Shown here: positions 30,534-38,207 of the stretch, piece after piece
Layout of the letters: every line of letters starts with the position of its first letter
Position numbering within the stretch: position 1 is the stretch's first letter
NCBI GenBank assembly: GCA_040376705.1
Contig: JBEIQE010000017.1
Location: 1-39,002 of the forward strand
Source: JBEIQE01 sp040376705
Lineage (GTDB): Bacteria; Pseudomonadota; Alphaproteobacteria; UBA2400
Length of the DNA: 39,002 bases
Reading direction: 5' to 3'
Program-made: the position numbers and the translations under genes
Notes under the pieces: model-generated
The model's database searches: none
Seen by the model: the letters and a program-made list of their open reading frames with translations, nothing else
Told to the model about the DNA's origin: nothing

Positions 30534-31232
30534 ATGACTAGAGATAATGCCGTAAAGCTTGAGCGTATCAACAGCCGATTGCCGGGTGTTATCTTTGGCC
30601 TGAGCTGGGATTTCTCTCTGCATGTCGATGAAAGCCAGCCTTCTGGCTCAGCCATCAGCCGTGCGGTGCGTCGGTTGCTCTCAACCCTGCGCCGTACGCC
30701 AGCCATGACCGAGAATGATTTTCTGGTCGATACCATGAAGCTGACGCCAGAGGACCAGCATGCCGCCAAAACCCTATGGGCCAAGCGCGAACAACTGGCA
30801 AACCTCGATGCCAAGGCGCTGGTTATTGCAGGCGGTACGGTTATCGCCCGCCTCAGCCCCCTCTCAGCCGAAGCGCTGGACGGTGCACTGACCAATACTG
30901 GCGATGATATTACCGGCAGTGGTGAGGGCGATGATGAGCGCATCAGCGTCAACCTCAACATGCTACCCGAGCGCGTGGATGCCGTAGTGCTGTATGTGGA
31001 GAGCGCGCAAAAGCGTGCGCTCTCGCGCTACCTCAACCCCAAGTTCCATGTTTCATACATGCGTGCCGAAAAGAATATTCTGGATGCCAGCCTTTCGGGC
31101 GTTGAGCATTCGGGTTATGTGGTGGCCATCCTGAAGAAACAGGATGGTGAGTTTTCACTGGTGCCGGTACAAACCGGCTATGACGCTGCCGATCCCAATG
31201 CGCTTGAAGCGCTGGTGATGGCACAGGGTTAA
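30534..31232 (+). CDS. TerD-domain protein, second of a tandem pair
   Basis: 232-residue paralogue of the preceding gene. It shows the same order: FGLSWD (21-26), a longer ~60-residue helical insertion (ISRAVRRLLSTLRR and TPEDQHAAKTLWAKR), LANLDAKALVI (88-98), NTGDDITGSGEGDDERISVN (121-140) and VDAVVLYV, then a diverged C-terminal half. The acidic GDD and GDDE segments suggest calcium binding is retained. CGGAG 8 bases before the ATG supports the start. Its stop is a single base before the dnaJ start, so DnaJ translation is probably coupled to this gene. The shared insertion marks the two as a distinct TerD subtype. Confidence 0.82.
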   Translation: MTRDNAVKLERINSRLPGVIFGLSWDFSLHVDESQPSGSAISRAVRRLLSTLRRTPAMTENDFLVDTMKLTPEDQHAAKTLWAKREQLANLDAKALVIAGGTVIARLSPLSAEALDGALTNTGDDITGSGEGDDERISVNLNMLPERVDAVVLYVESAQKRALSRYLNPKFHVSYMRAEKNILDASLSGVEHSGYVVAILKKQDGEFSLVPVQTGYDAADPNALEALVMAQG

Positions 31233-31233
31233 A

Positions 31234-32394
31234 ATGGCTAGCAAACGCGACTATTACGAAGTTCTTGGTGTTGCCAAGGGCGCTTCTTCTGAAGAGCTGA
31301 AGAAGGCCTACCGTGGCATGGCGATGAAGTATCATCCCGACCGTAACCCCGGCGATGCTGCAGCTGAAGCAAAGTTCAAGGAGGCCAACGAGGCCTATGC
31401 CACGCTGAGCGATGATCAGAAGCGTGCAGCCTATGACCGCTTTGGCCATGATGCGCCCGGTGGTTTTGGTGGCGGCGGTGGCTTTGGTGGGGGCGATCCG
31501 TTTGCCGGATTCAATTTTGGTGGCGGTGGTGGTGGCGGGTTTGCCGATATCTTTGACGAGATGTTTGGTGACTTTATGGGCAATCGCCAGTCGGGTGGCG
31601 GTGCCAGCCGCGGTAGCGACATGCGCTATAACCTCGAGCTCTCGCTTGAGGAGGCCTTCAAGGGCACACAGGCACAACTGCGTATTCCAAGTTCAATCAC
31701 CTGCGAGACCTGCTCCGGTTCGGGCGCCAAGCCCGGTACACAGCCCACGCAGTGCTCTACCTGTGCTGGTCACGGTAAGGTGCGTGCCCAGCAGGGCTTC
31801 TTCACCATCGAGCGTAGCTGCCCCACCTGCGGTGGCGCTGGCCGCGTAATTAAAACGCCTTGTGCCAGCTGCGCGGGTTCGGGCCGTACGCGCAAAGAAC
31901 GCACCCTTAAGGTTGATATTCCGGCGGGTGTTGAAGACGGCACGCGCATGCGTTTAGCTGGTGAGGGCGAGGCGGGTATGCGCGGCTCTTCAGCTGGCGA
32001 TCTCTATATCTTCCTGTCTATCAAGCCACATCAGCTGTTCCAGCGCGAAGGGGCAGACCTGCATTGCCGCGTGCCTATTTCCATGGCCACAGCAGCACTG
32101 GGCGGCGAGATTGATGTACCGGTGATTGACGGCACTACTGCCCGCGTGAGCATTAACGCAGGTACGCAAACCGGCCAGCAGTACCGCCTGCGTGGCAAGG
32201 GCATGAGCGTGCACAAGAACAGCCATCGGGGTGATCTGTATATTGAGACCATGGTCGAGATTCCGCGTAACCTCACGCCCAAGCAGAAAGAACTGCTCGA
32301 GCAGTTTGTGGCCGAGGGCGATGCCAGCATGAACCCTGAGGGTCAGAGCTTCTTTAACCGCGTTAAAGAGTTTTTTGACGCTATGAAGAGCTAG
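31234..32394 (+). CDS. dnaJ: chaperone protein DnaJ (type I)
   Basis: 386-residue Hsp40 that delivers substrates to DnaK and stimulates its ATPase. The J domain (1-70) contains YYEVLGVAKGAS and the HPD motif in KYHPDRNPGD; a Gly/Phe-rich region spans about 72-110; four CxxCxGxG zinc repeats lie at about 156-220 (CETCSGSG, CSTCAGHG, CPTCGGAG, CASCAGSG); the C-terminal peptide-binding domains follow. All elements are intact. It begins one base after the second TerD gene and its stop overlaps a convergent unknown gene by 4 bases. Confidence 0.98.
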   Translation: MASKRDYYEVLGVAKGASSEELKKAYRGMAMKYHPDRNPGDAAAEAKFKEANEAYATLSDDQKRAAYDRFGHDAPGGFGGGGGFGGGDPFAGFNFGGGGGGGFADIFDEMFGDFMGNRQSGGGASRGSDMRYNLELSLEEAFKGTQAQLRIPSSITCETCSGSGAKPGTQPTQCSTCAGHGKVRAQQGFFTIERSCPTCGGAGRVIKTPCASCAGSGRTRKERTLKVDIPAGVEDGTRMRLAGEGEAGMRGSSAGDLYIFLSIKPHQLFQREGADLHCRVPISMATAALGGEIDVPVIDGTTARVSINAGTQTGQQYRLRGKGMSVHKNSHRGDLYIETMVEIPRNLTPKQKELLEQFVAEGDASMNPEGQSFFNRVKEFFDAMKS

Positions 32395-32876
32395 CAAACC
32401 TTATAGGCAGTTGGCAGTCGCAGACGTAGAGCCGCAGCAATACAGGCGTGTTTGCGTGTCTCTGTCCAGAACGCAACATTCTCGGCAGAGGTGGGTTTGG
32501 CGGGCGGGTAGAATACATCCCAGTGTCCGGCACCCACCACCTTTGGCTCACAGAAGTAGCTTATGGTAGGCGTTGTCTGGCTTGAAACGTTTAAAAACTG
32601 GGTCAGTTGGGGGCTTTGATATCTACTTGGTACTATCGAAGAAAAATCATGAGTTGCACCAGTTGGCACATGCTGGCTAGTGCAGACATGATCGCCATTT
32701 TCATGCGGAAAACTGTTGATGCTTATAACTCCCTGCGGACTAATCTTGGCATCGTATCCCTTGGCCGATTTAAACAGAATATCCGGCTCTGCCCACTTGA
32801 GATAAGCGGCCGGGCCAATGGTGATCAGCGCGCCTGCAGCGGCTAGGCTGTATCTTGCGAGTGAGTTGAATTTCAT
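32391..32876 (-). CDS. Hypothetical exported or membrane-anchored protein
   Basis: 161-residue protein of unknown function. A basic start and hydrophobic helix (SLAAAGALITIGPAAYL, 10-26) act as a signal peptide or N-terminal anchor; the rest is polar with five cysteines (HVCTSQ, SYFCEP, HACIAA and a C-terminal VC among them), consistent with a disulfide-bonded periplasmic domain. CGGAG precedes the ATG by 6-7 bases. It converges on dnaJ with a 4-base overlap. No family recognised. Confidence 0.7.
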   Translation of the reverse strand: MKFNSLARYSLAAAGALITIGPAAYLKWAEPDILFKSAKGYDAKISPQGVISINSFPHENGDHVCTSQHVPTGATHDFSSIVPSRYQSPQLTQFLNVSSQTTPTISYFCEPKVVGAGHWDVFYPPAKPTSAENVAFWTETRKHACIAAALRLRLPTAYKVC

Positions 32877-32944
32877 GTCGATCTCCGTTCAGATTTTGAA
32901 AAAATCTCTGACGGAATGCCGCCAGCACAACCTAAAAAAGGACG

Positions 32945-33733
32945 TTAACTACGATTTATCAGCCGCGAAATAGTAAACAGACTCGCCGCCGCCGCTACAA
33001 TTGCCGGGCTCGTAGGGATATCCCAGACATATGAGCAGGCCAAACCGCCCATGACGGCGACAAGGCTGATGCCGCTGGCCGCCAGTGCCATTTGCGCCGG
33101 CGTGTGTACAAAAGCGCGCGCAGTGGCGGCGGGTATAATCAGTAACGCGGTAATCAGCAGTACGCCTACCATCTGCACGCCAGCGGCAATCACCATGGCG
33201 GTGAGCAGGAGTAACAGCAGCTCAAGGCGGGCTACAGGGTAGCCATCCACCACTGCCAGATCGCGTGCAACGGTTACAGCCAGTAGCTGGGTCCAGAATC
33301 TGGCCAGTATCAAAAGGGCCACGGCAACGCCTATCGCCAGCGTCAGAATATCCGCATGGCTGATCGCCAGAATATCCCCGAACAGATAGCCGGTGAGGTC
33401 AACCCGCACACCCGGTAGCAGGTTGATGGCGATAATACCGAGCGATAGGGCTGTGGGGCTTAAGATACCGAGCAGCGTGTCATTAGCCAAATCGCTGCGC
33501 TGCAGTGCCAGCAGTACAATAGCAAAGACTGCGCCAATCCCCATCACGGCAAAAGTAACCGGCAGCTGCAGGAAGAGCGCGAGCGCTACGCCCAGCAGCG
33601 CAGCATGAGCCAGAGCATCGCCAAAAAAAGCCATCTTGCGCCATACTAATAAGCAGCCCAACGGGCCGGTGAGTAGCGCCAGCAAAGAGCCGCCCATAAG
33701 TGCGTTGAGCAGGAAAGCGGGGATATTATCCAT
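32945..33733 (-). CDS. znuB: zinc ABC transporter permease ZnuB
   Basis: 262-residue ABC-3 family integral membrane protein that forms the channel for Zn2+ uptake. It is almost entirely hydrophobic, with about eight helices and family segments GPLGCLLVWRKMAFFGDALAHA (an early cytoplasmic motif, read in two parts), LLGILSPTALSLGIIAIN and VGVLLITALLIIPAATAR. The frame extends to 33799, but I chose the ATG at 33733 because it overlaps the end of znuC by 8 bases and the upstream residues are the znuC end in another frame. It works with ZnuC (ATPase) and ZnuA (binding protein, divergent). Confidence 0.94.
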   Translation of the reverse strand: MDNIPAFLLNALMGGSLLALLTGPLGCLLVWRKMAFFGDALAHAALLGVALALFLQLPVTFAVMGIGAVFAIVLLALQRSDLANDTLLGILSPTALSLGIIAINLLPGVRVDLTGYLFGDILAISHADILTLAIGVAVALLILARFWTQLLAVTVARDLAVVDGYPVARLELLLLLLTAMVIAAGVQMVGVLLITALLIIPAATARAFVHTPAQMALAASGISLVAVMGGLACSYVWDIPTSPAIVAAAASLFTISRLINRS

Positions 33734-34439
33734 GGTGATGATCGTGGTGATGTTGGTAAAGGGCAAAGGCTTTGGCATCTGCGCCAAACAGCGCGGCATA
33801 GGCAGGGTCGCGCTCCACCTCAGCTGGATGGCCCTGACAGCAGATATGCTGATGCAGGCAGATTACGCGGGTGGTTTGGCGCATCACGATATGCAAATCG
33901 TGCGAGACTACCAGCACACCGCAACCAGTGCTGCGCGCCAGTGCGCCAATCAGTTCATACAGGCTGGCCTGTCCGTGTACATCAAGCGCTTGCGCAGGTT
34001 CATCAAGTACCAAAAGATTAGGCGCGTTGAGCAGTGCCCGCGCCAGCAAAACGCGTTGGTATTCGCCGCCTGAGAGTTTTTGCAGCGGGCGGGTGGCCAA
34101 GTGTTTGGCGCCGGTAATATCAAGGCAGCCTTCAATATGCGAGGCGCTGGCGCCCGGCCACAGCTGCAAAAAGCTTTGCACCGTCAGCGGCAAAAGCGGA
34201 TCGATATTCAGTTTCTGTGGCACATAGCCAAGGCGCAGCGAAGGGGCGCGGCTGACATGGCCGCGGTGTGCAGCCTGTAGCCCTAGCAGCGTACGCAGCA
34301 GCGTGGTCTTGCCGGCACCATTAGGGCCGATCAGGCTCACGATTTCGCCCGGATGCAGCGCCAGGCTCACATCCTGCAAAACATCCCGTCCGCCGAGGCT
34401 GACGTAGATGTTATGGGCACTTAAAAGGGGCTCAGTCAT
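33726..34439 (-). CDS. znuC: zinc ABC transporter ATP-binding protein ZnuC
   Basis: 237-residue ABC ATPase. Walker A GPNGAGKTT (38-46), Q-loop region GYVPQKL, signature LSGGEYQRVLLARALL, Walker B LLVLDEP and a switch His in VVSHDLHIV are intact. The C-terminus is His-rich (QHHHDHHHG), a common feature of ZnuC proteins and probably metal-binding. It overlaps znuB by 8 bases. It is divergent from znuA across 69 bases containing a Zur box, so zinc repression of both arms is likely. Confidence 0.95.
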   Translation of the reverse strand: MTEPLLSAHNIYVSLGGRDVLQDVSLALHPGEIVSLIGPNGAGKTTLLRTLLGLQAAHRGHVSRAPSLRLGYVPQKLNIDPLLPLTVQSFLQLWPGASASHIEGCLDITGAKHLATRPLQKLSGGEYQRVLLARALLNAPNLLVLDEPAQALDVHGQASLYELIGALARSTGCGVLVVSHDLHIVMRQTTRVICLHQHICCQGHPAEVERDPAYAALFGADAKAFALYQHHHDHHHG

Positions 34440-34452
34440 AAACCTTGTATTC

Positions 34453-34467
34453 TGTTATAGTATAACA
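34453..34467. promoter_or_regulatory. Zur operator between znuC and znuA
   Basis: TGTTATA-G-TATAACA is a perfect 7-1-7 inverted repeat in the 69-base divergent intergenic region. It matches the core of the known proteobacterial Zur box (GTTATANTATAAC). Zinc-loaded Zur would bind here and repress both znuCB and znuA. The zur gene itself is not in the window. Confidence 0.9.
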
Positions 34468-34508
34468 TATGGTACGCGTATTGATATCATAGCTTACCAA
34501 GGTTTGTC

Positions 34509-35432
34509 ATGCTGCGTTTTCTTGTTGTTTTAATTGTACTTCTTCCGCTTCCGGCGCTGGCTGCCCCCAAGGTAGTAGCCACGATCGCGCCTTTGGCAGG
34601 CATCGCCGCTGCGGTGATGGACGGTGTTGGCACACCCGATTTACTGATCAAGAACAACGCTTCGCCACATACTTATCAGCTCAAGCCGAGCGATGCGGGT
34701 TTGCTGGCCGATGCGGATATCATTCTCTGGGTTGGTGAGGGTATGGAAGTTTTCCTGGCCGATAAGCTGCCAACCCTCGCGCCCAAGGCTACATTGCTGG
34801 GCCTGATGGATGAGGGCGAAGGTGTGCTGCACCTGCCGGTGCGCGAAGGCGAGGCCTGGGAGAGTGAGGGCGACATGAGTCTTGATGAGGTTGACCATCA
34901 CCACGACCATAGCCATGACGACCCGCATGCCTGGCTCGACCCGCAAAATGCTATCGCCACCGCCAAGCGTCTGGCCGAAACACTGGCCGCACAGGATAAC
35001 GCCAATGCCGCGCGTTACCGCAGCAATGCTGACGCTTTTGCAGTAGATACACTGCGGCTGGATGCCGAGATCAAGCAGCTGTTAGCGCCTGTTGCCAGCA
35101 AAGGCTTCATCCTGTTCCATGATGCTTACCAGTATTTCGAGCAGCGCTATAAACTCAATGCCCTTGGCGCTATCACTCTCTCGCCGGATGTGCCGCCTTC
35201 GGCCAACCGCCTTGCCGTGCTGCAAAAGCGTATCAAAGATGATGGAGCTGTTTGTGTGTTTGCTGAACCGCAATTCAGCACGCAAGTGGTAAGCACCTTG
35301 CTGCAGGGCACTACGGCGCGCATGGGCATACTCAACCCGGATGCCAGCGATATTCCGCTTTCGCCTGCACTTTATGCCGAGTATATGCGCCGCCTCGCCA
35401 CGGGTATTAACACCTGCTTGAGTGTGCAGTAG
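34509..35432 (+). CDS. znuA: zinc ABC transporter substrate-binding protein ZnuA
   Basis: 307-residue periplasmic binding protein. The signal peptide (1-18) ends PALA before APK. Zinc ligands of the family are visible: His54 in SPHTY, His140 in DPHAWLDP and a His in LFHDAYQYFE near 204. A charged His/Asp-rich loop lies at about 127-140 (DHHHDHSHDDPH), typical of zinc rather than manganese binding members. C-terminal segments AEPQFS and YAEYMRRLA fit the family. It is transcribed away from znuCB from the region holding the Zur box. AAGG about 8 bases upstream is the ribosome binding site. Confidence 0.95.
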   Translation: MLRFLVVLIVLLPLPALAAPKVVATIAPLAGIAAAVMDGVGTPDLLIKNNASPHTYQLKPSDAGLLADADIILWVGEGMEVFLADKLPTLAPKATLLGLMDEGEGVLHLPVREGEAWESEGDMSLDEVDHHHDHSHDDPHAWLDPQNAIATAKRLAETLAAQDNANAARYRSNADAFAVDTLRLDAEIKQLLAPVASKGFILFHDAYQYFEQRYKLNALGAITLSPDVPPSANRLAVLQKRIKDDGAVCVFAEPQFSTQVVSTLLQGTTARMGILNPDASDIPLSPALYAEYMRRLATGINTCLSVQ

Positions 35433-35437
35433 CCGGT

Positions 35438-35465
35438 TTGAAATCGGCCCGAAAGCTGCTAGATT
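35438..35465 (+). promoter_or_regulatory. Predicted dapB promoter
   Basis: TTGAAA (35438-35443), a 16-base spacer and TAGATT (35460-35465, in GCTAGATTG). The -10 matches the Caulobacter GCTANAWC form except its last base. Transcription would start near 35472, just ahead of the AGGGAG ribosome binding site (35477-35482) of dapB. Confidence 0.55.
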
Positions 35466-35489
35466 GCGCACCTGCTAGGGAGTAAATGC

Positions 35490-36278
35490 ATGCGTTTTGG
35501 TATTGCTGGTTGCGCGGGCCGTATGGGCAAGTTGCTGATGACCGAAGTGATCGAATCTGGCCACGAGCTGGTGGCTGGCACTGTATCTCCTGCAAGCAAA
35601 CACATCGGCACTGATTTGGGCGATCTCATCGGCCCTAACCGCCTTGGCCTTAAGGCCAGTGCCGACCCGGCTGCGTTGTTCGAGGCCGATATTGTGATTG
35701 ATTTTACCAACTCTGGCGCTTCGCGCCTGCATGCCGAATTGGCTGCCATGAAGGCCAAGCCGATTGTGATTGGCACCACGGGCATCGATATTTCAGCCGA
35801 GCAGGCATTTATCGCCGCCAGTCAGGTGGTGCCGGTGTTGCGTTCCTCCAACTTCAGCCGCGGTGTGGCGCTGCTCGAAAATCTGGTTGCGCAAGCAGCT
35901 GCAGCGCTGGGCCGTGAGGCCGATATTGAGGTGCTCGAAATGCACCACCGCAACAAGGCAGATGCGCCTTCAGGTACCGCTCTCACCCTCGCACGTGCTG
36001 CTGCTACAGCGCGCGGGCAGGATATCGATATCGTGGGCGTGCGTTGCCGGCCCGACCGCCGCGTGCCCGAAGGTATCGGCTTTGCTTCACTGCGCGGTGG
36101 TTCAGTGGTTGGTGATCATACGGTTATTTATGCGCTGGATGGTGAGCGCGTTGAGCTTACGCATAAGGCTGAGAGCCGCAGCATTTATGCCAAGGGTGCG
36201 GTGGCTTCGGGTATCTGGCTTACCCAGCAGCCGCCCGGCCTTTACTCTATGCGCGATTTTTCAGCTGCTCAGAGTTAA
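35490..36278 (+). CDS. dapB: 4-hydroxy-tetrahydrodipicolinate reductase
   Basis: 262-residue enzyme of the diaminopimelate/lysine pathway, reducing 4-hydroxy-tetrahydrodipicolinate with NAD(P)H in the cytoplasm. The Rossmann motif GIAGCAGRMGKLL is at 4-16, VIDFT near 70, GTTGI near 94, SSNFSRGV near 117, and the active-site signature E-x-HHRNKADAPSGTAL near 150-165 holds the catalytic His and Lys. AGGGAG at 35477-35482 sets the start. Its last 32 bases overlap the convergent alkyltransferase gene. Confidence 0.97.
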   Translation: MRFGIAGCAGRMGKLLMTEVIESGHELVAGTVSPASKHIGTDLGDLIGPNRLGLKASADPAALFEADIVIDFTNSGASRLHAELAAMKAKPIVIGTTGIDISAEQAFIAASQVVPVLRSSNFSRGVALLENLVAQAAAALGREADIEVLEMHHRNKADAPSGTALTLARAAATARGQDIDIVGVRCRPDRRVPEGIGFASLRGGSVVGDHTVIYALDGERVELTHKAESRSIYAKGAVASGIWLTQQPPGLYSMRDFSAAQS

Positions 36279-36837
36279 TTTCAAGGCCCAAAAAGCGGCG
36301 CTTACACGCCTCGCCCCAGCCAAAGCCATGCAGGCTGCCATTGCTATGGCCCACGCGGTGGCAAGGCACCAGCCATGTAATGGGATTGCTCCCTACAGCA
36401 TTACCCACAGCGCGCGATGCGTTGGGCTTTTTAAGTGCAGCAGCAATATCGCCATAACGTACCAGTGTGCCATGCGGTATGCGTAGTAACAGACGCCATA
36501 CATCGTTCTGGAAATCACTCCCCGCCAGTAGCAGTGGCAATGTGGGTGGATATGCCTTGAGTGCCTGTTTCATGATAGGCAGCTGTTTTTCAGTCAGCTC
36601 GGCCTTCTCCCACACAGCAAAAAAGCGCTCGCGCATGCGCCTGTCGCCCAAGTCATCCATGCTTACCCAGCAAATAGCGCCATTGCATACTGCCACCAAT
36701 GCGCGGCCGATATCCCCTTCAAGCACTGCCCAATTCACCTTACGGCCTTTGATTTCGCGCGGACCCATGTAGGTCACATCCGCTTTCTGCGCAGTTGAAA
36801 GGCTTTTGCGGGCTTGGGCAGGATCAAGAAAAGTCAT
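36247..36837 (-). CDS. ogt: O6-alkylguanine-DNA alkyltransferase (Ogt/Ada C-terminal type)
   Basis: 196-residue suicide DNA-repair protein. The C-terminal half has the active site PCHRV with acceptor Cys159, preceded by SRAVGNAVGSNP (helix-turn-helix region, 131-142) and F-x2-DVWRLLLRIPHGT (109-124), and followed by GFGWGEACKRRFLGLE. The N-terminal half (20-105) resembles the variable domain of Ada's alkyltransferase half. The zinc-cluster regulator domain of Ada is absent. The frame is open to 37170, but GGAG 9 bases before ATG 36837 supports the shorter start. It is divergent from nth by 33 bases and overlaps the end of dapB by 32 bases. Confidence 0.92.
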   Translation of the reverse strand: MTFLDPAQARKSLSTAQKADVTYMGPREIKGRKVNWAVLEGDIGRALVAVCNGAICWVSMDDLGDRRMRERFFAVWEKAELTEKQLPIMKQALKAYPPTLPLLLAGSDFQNDVWRLLLRIPHGTLVRYGDIAAALKKPNASRAVGNAVGSNPITWLVPCHRVGHSNGSLHGFGWGEACKRRFLGLEINSEQLKNRA

Positions 36838-36870
36838 GGCTTTTATCTCCGTATTTGTTACATAAGTTGC

Positions 36871-37503
36871 ATGAAGCCCGCCCTTATTAAAGAGTTTTTC
36901 TCGCGCCTGCGGGCTGCCGAGCCCGAGCCCAAGAGCGATCTTGAATACACCAACACCTATACGCTGTTGGTGGCAGTGGTGCTTTCGGCGCAGGCGACTG
37001 ATGCCGGAGTGAACAAAGCCACGCATGAACTGTTCAAGCAGGTTGATACGCCTGCCAAGATGCTGGCACTCGGCGAGGCTAAACTCAAAGAGCATATTAA
37101 AACCGTTGGCCTGTTTAACACCAAAGCCAAGAACGTGATCGCGCTTTCGCAGATCCTGGTAGATGAGCATAATGGCGAGGTACCTAACAAACGCGAGGCT
37201 CTACAGGCCCTCCCCGGTGTTGGCCGCAAGACGGCCAATGTAGTGCTCAACGTAGCGTTTGGTGAACCTACCATGGCAGTGGATACGCATGTCTTCAGGC
37301 TCTCGAATCGCACAGGGCTGGCGGCTGGTAAAACGCCTGACGAGGTTGAGTATAAACTGATGAAGGTGGTACCTGCCGAATTCATGCAGCATGCGCACCA
37401 CTGGCTTATCCTGCATGGGCGCTATGTCTGCAAAGCGCGCTCACCCGACTGCCCGAAATGCATCGTGCGCGATTTATGTGCGTTTAAGGATAAGACGAAA
37501 TAG
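36871..37503 (+). CDS. nth: endonuclease III
   Basis: 210-residue bifunctional DNA glycosylase/AP lyase for oxidised pyrimidines. The helix-hairpin-helix LPGVGRKTANVV has catalytic Lys120, and VDTHVFRL has Asp138. The 4Fe-4S ligands C-x6-C-x2-C-x5-C are Cys187, Cys194, Cys197 and Cys203. All these positions match E. coli numbering. I chose the ATG at 36871 over 36814, since the upstream extension is non-conserved and would run into the divergent ogt. The pair forms a small DNA-repair cluster. Confidence 0.97.
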   Translation: MKPALIKEFFSRLRAAEPEPKSDLEYTNTYTLLVAVVLSAQATDAGVNKATHELFKQVDTPAKMLALGEAKLKEHIKTVGLFNTKAKNVIALSQILVDEHNGEVPNKREALQALPGVGRKTANVVLNVAFGEPTMAVDTHVFRLSNRTGLAAGKTPDEVEYKLMKVVPAEFMQHAHHWLILHGRYVCKARSPDCPKCIVRDLCAFKDKTK

Positions 37504-37509
37504 AATAGC

Positions 37510-37917
37510 TTAAAGCCGGCTCAGGATGGCCTTGGCTTCGCGTGCATAATATTCAATGCTTAAATCATCAGCTTCATGGACATAATCAGGCGATCTTAAT
37601 CGGTCTAAAATCTGTTCACATTTATGGCGTGCCAGATCTTTCTCGCCAACATGGACAAGAAATTTTGCACAAGCGAGCATGGGTTGGAGCGAGATAGAAT
37701 CGATTACCTCTGCCTTATCAAGGCATGCGAAAGCGCGAGCTCTATCGCCGCTTTCCCAAATAATATCTGCCAATTGCAAGTAGATACGAGACTGTTGCGA
37801 TGGGCTCAATATATAGTCAGTAAGACAAGTGACCAAGTAGTGTTCAGCTAAGGTGTACTCTCCCGCCAAAAACAGGCGCATATGATCTTTGTATTCAGGG
37901 ATTTTTGAGAGATCCAT
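37510..37917 (-). CDS. TPR-like small protein at the toxin locus
   Basis: 135-residue helical protein with TPR-like periodicity: MRLFLAGEYTLAEHYLV, then SRIYLQLADIIWESGDRARAFACLDKAEVID (in pieces), then LACAKFLVHVGEKDLARHKCEQIL, about three repeats. The frame opens at a GTG (37947) that abuts the upstream stop; I prefer ATG 37917, but either is possible. It is the last gene of a reverse-strand series that begins with the E5-like toxin. TPR-like proteins are found as immunity proteins in polymorphic toxin loci, which makes this one candidate among three; it could also be unrelated. It converges on nth with a 6-base gap. Confidence 0.65.
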   Translation of the reverse strand: MDLSKIPEYKDHMRLFLAGEYTLAEHYLVTCLTDYILSPSQQSRIYLQLADIIWESGDRARAFACLDKAEVIDSISLQPMLACAKFLVHVGEKDLARHKCEQILDRLRSPDYVHEADDLSIEYYAREAKAILSRL

Positions 37918-37946
37918 CGTGGCCTGATGTCTAAAAGATTCGTACA

Positions 37947-38207
37947 CTATAATAACTGACCCCAGTATAATTTCAGACTTTTCCTTGTATCAATACTTGA
38001 AACTGGGGGCTCGGTAAAAAAATTCAGGAAAAGTGCAACTACCTGCTTTGGCTGGAGGGGCATGAGGCCAAACTTTTCAGTAATAGCATCGGCCGATAGC
38101 TCTAGTGTCCATATCAGTTTATCCGGAAATAAGTCCATATCATCTGAGGCCTCAATGTTTAGTCTGTATTCTGCAAAATCAATCGCGTGTTTCAAACACA
38201 CTCTCAA
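37947..38207 (-). CDS. Small hypothetical protein at the toxin locus
   Basis: 86-residue protein of unknown function with no ATG near its start. A TTG at 38207, GTG at 38201 or TTG at 38195 would serve; all overlap the end of the preceding gene. The sequence is mixed alpha/beta in look (FAEYRLNIEASDD, LIWTLELSADAITEKFGL, VVALFLNFF). Codon use is more AT-rich than the housekeeping genes. The size is close to that of the colicin E5 immunity protein (about 83 residues), but I see no clear similarity, so this is only a candidate immunity protein. Confidence 0.5.
   Translation of the reverse strand: MRVCLKHAIDFAEYRLNIEASDDMDLFPDKLIWTLELSADAITEKFGLMPLQPKQVVALFLNFFTEPPVSSIDTRKSLKLYWGQLL

Noticed and set aside
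36838..37170. N-terminal extension of the alkyltransferase frame
   Set aside because: It overlaps nth antisense and looks like the nth shadow; the ATG at 36837 has a good GGAG.
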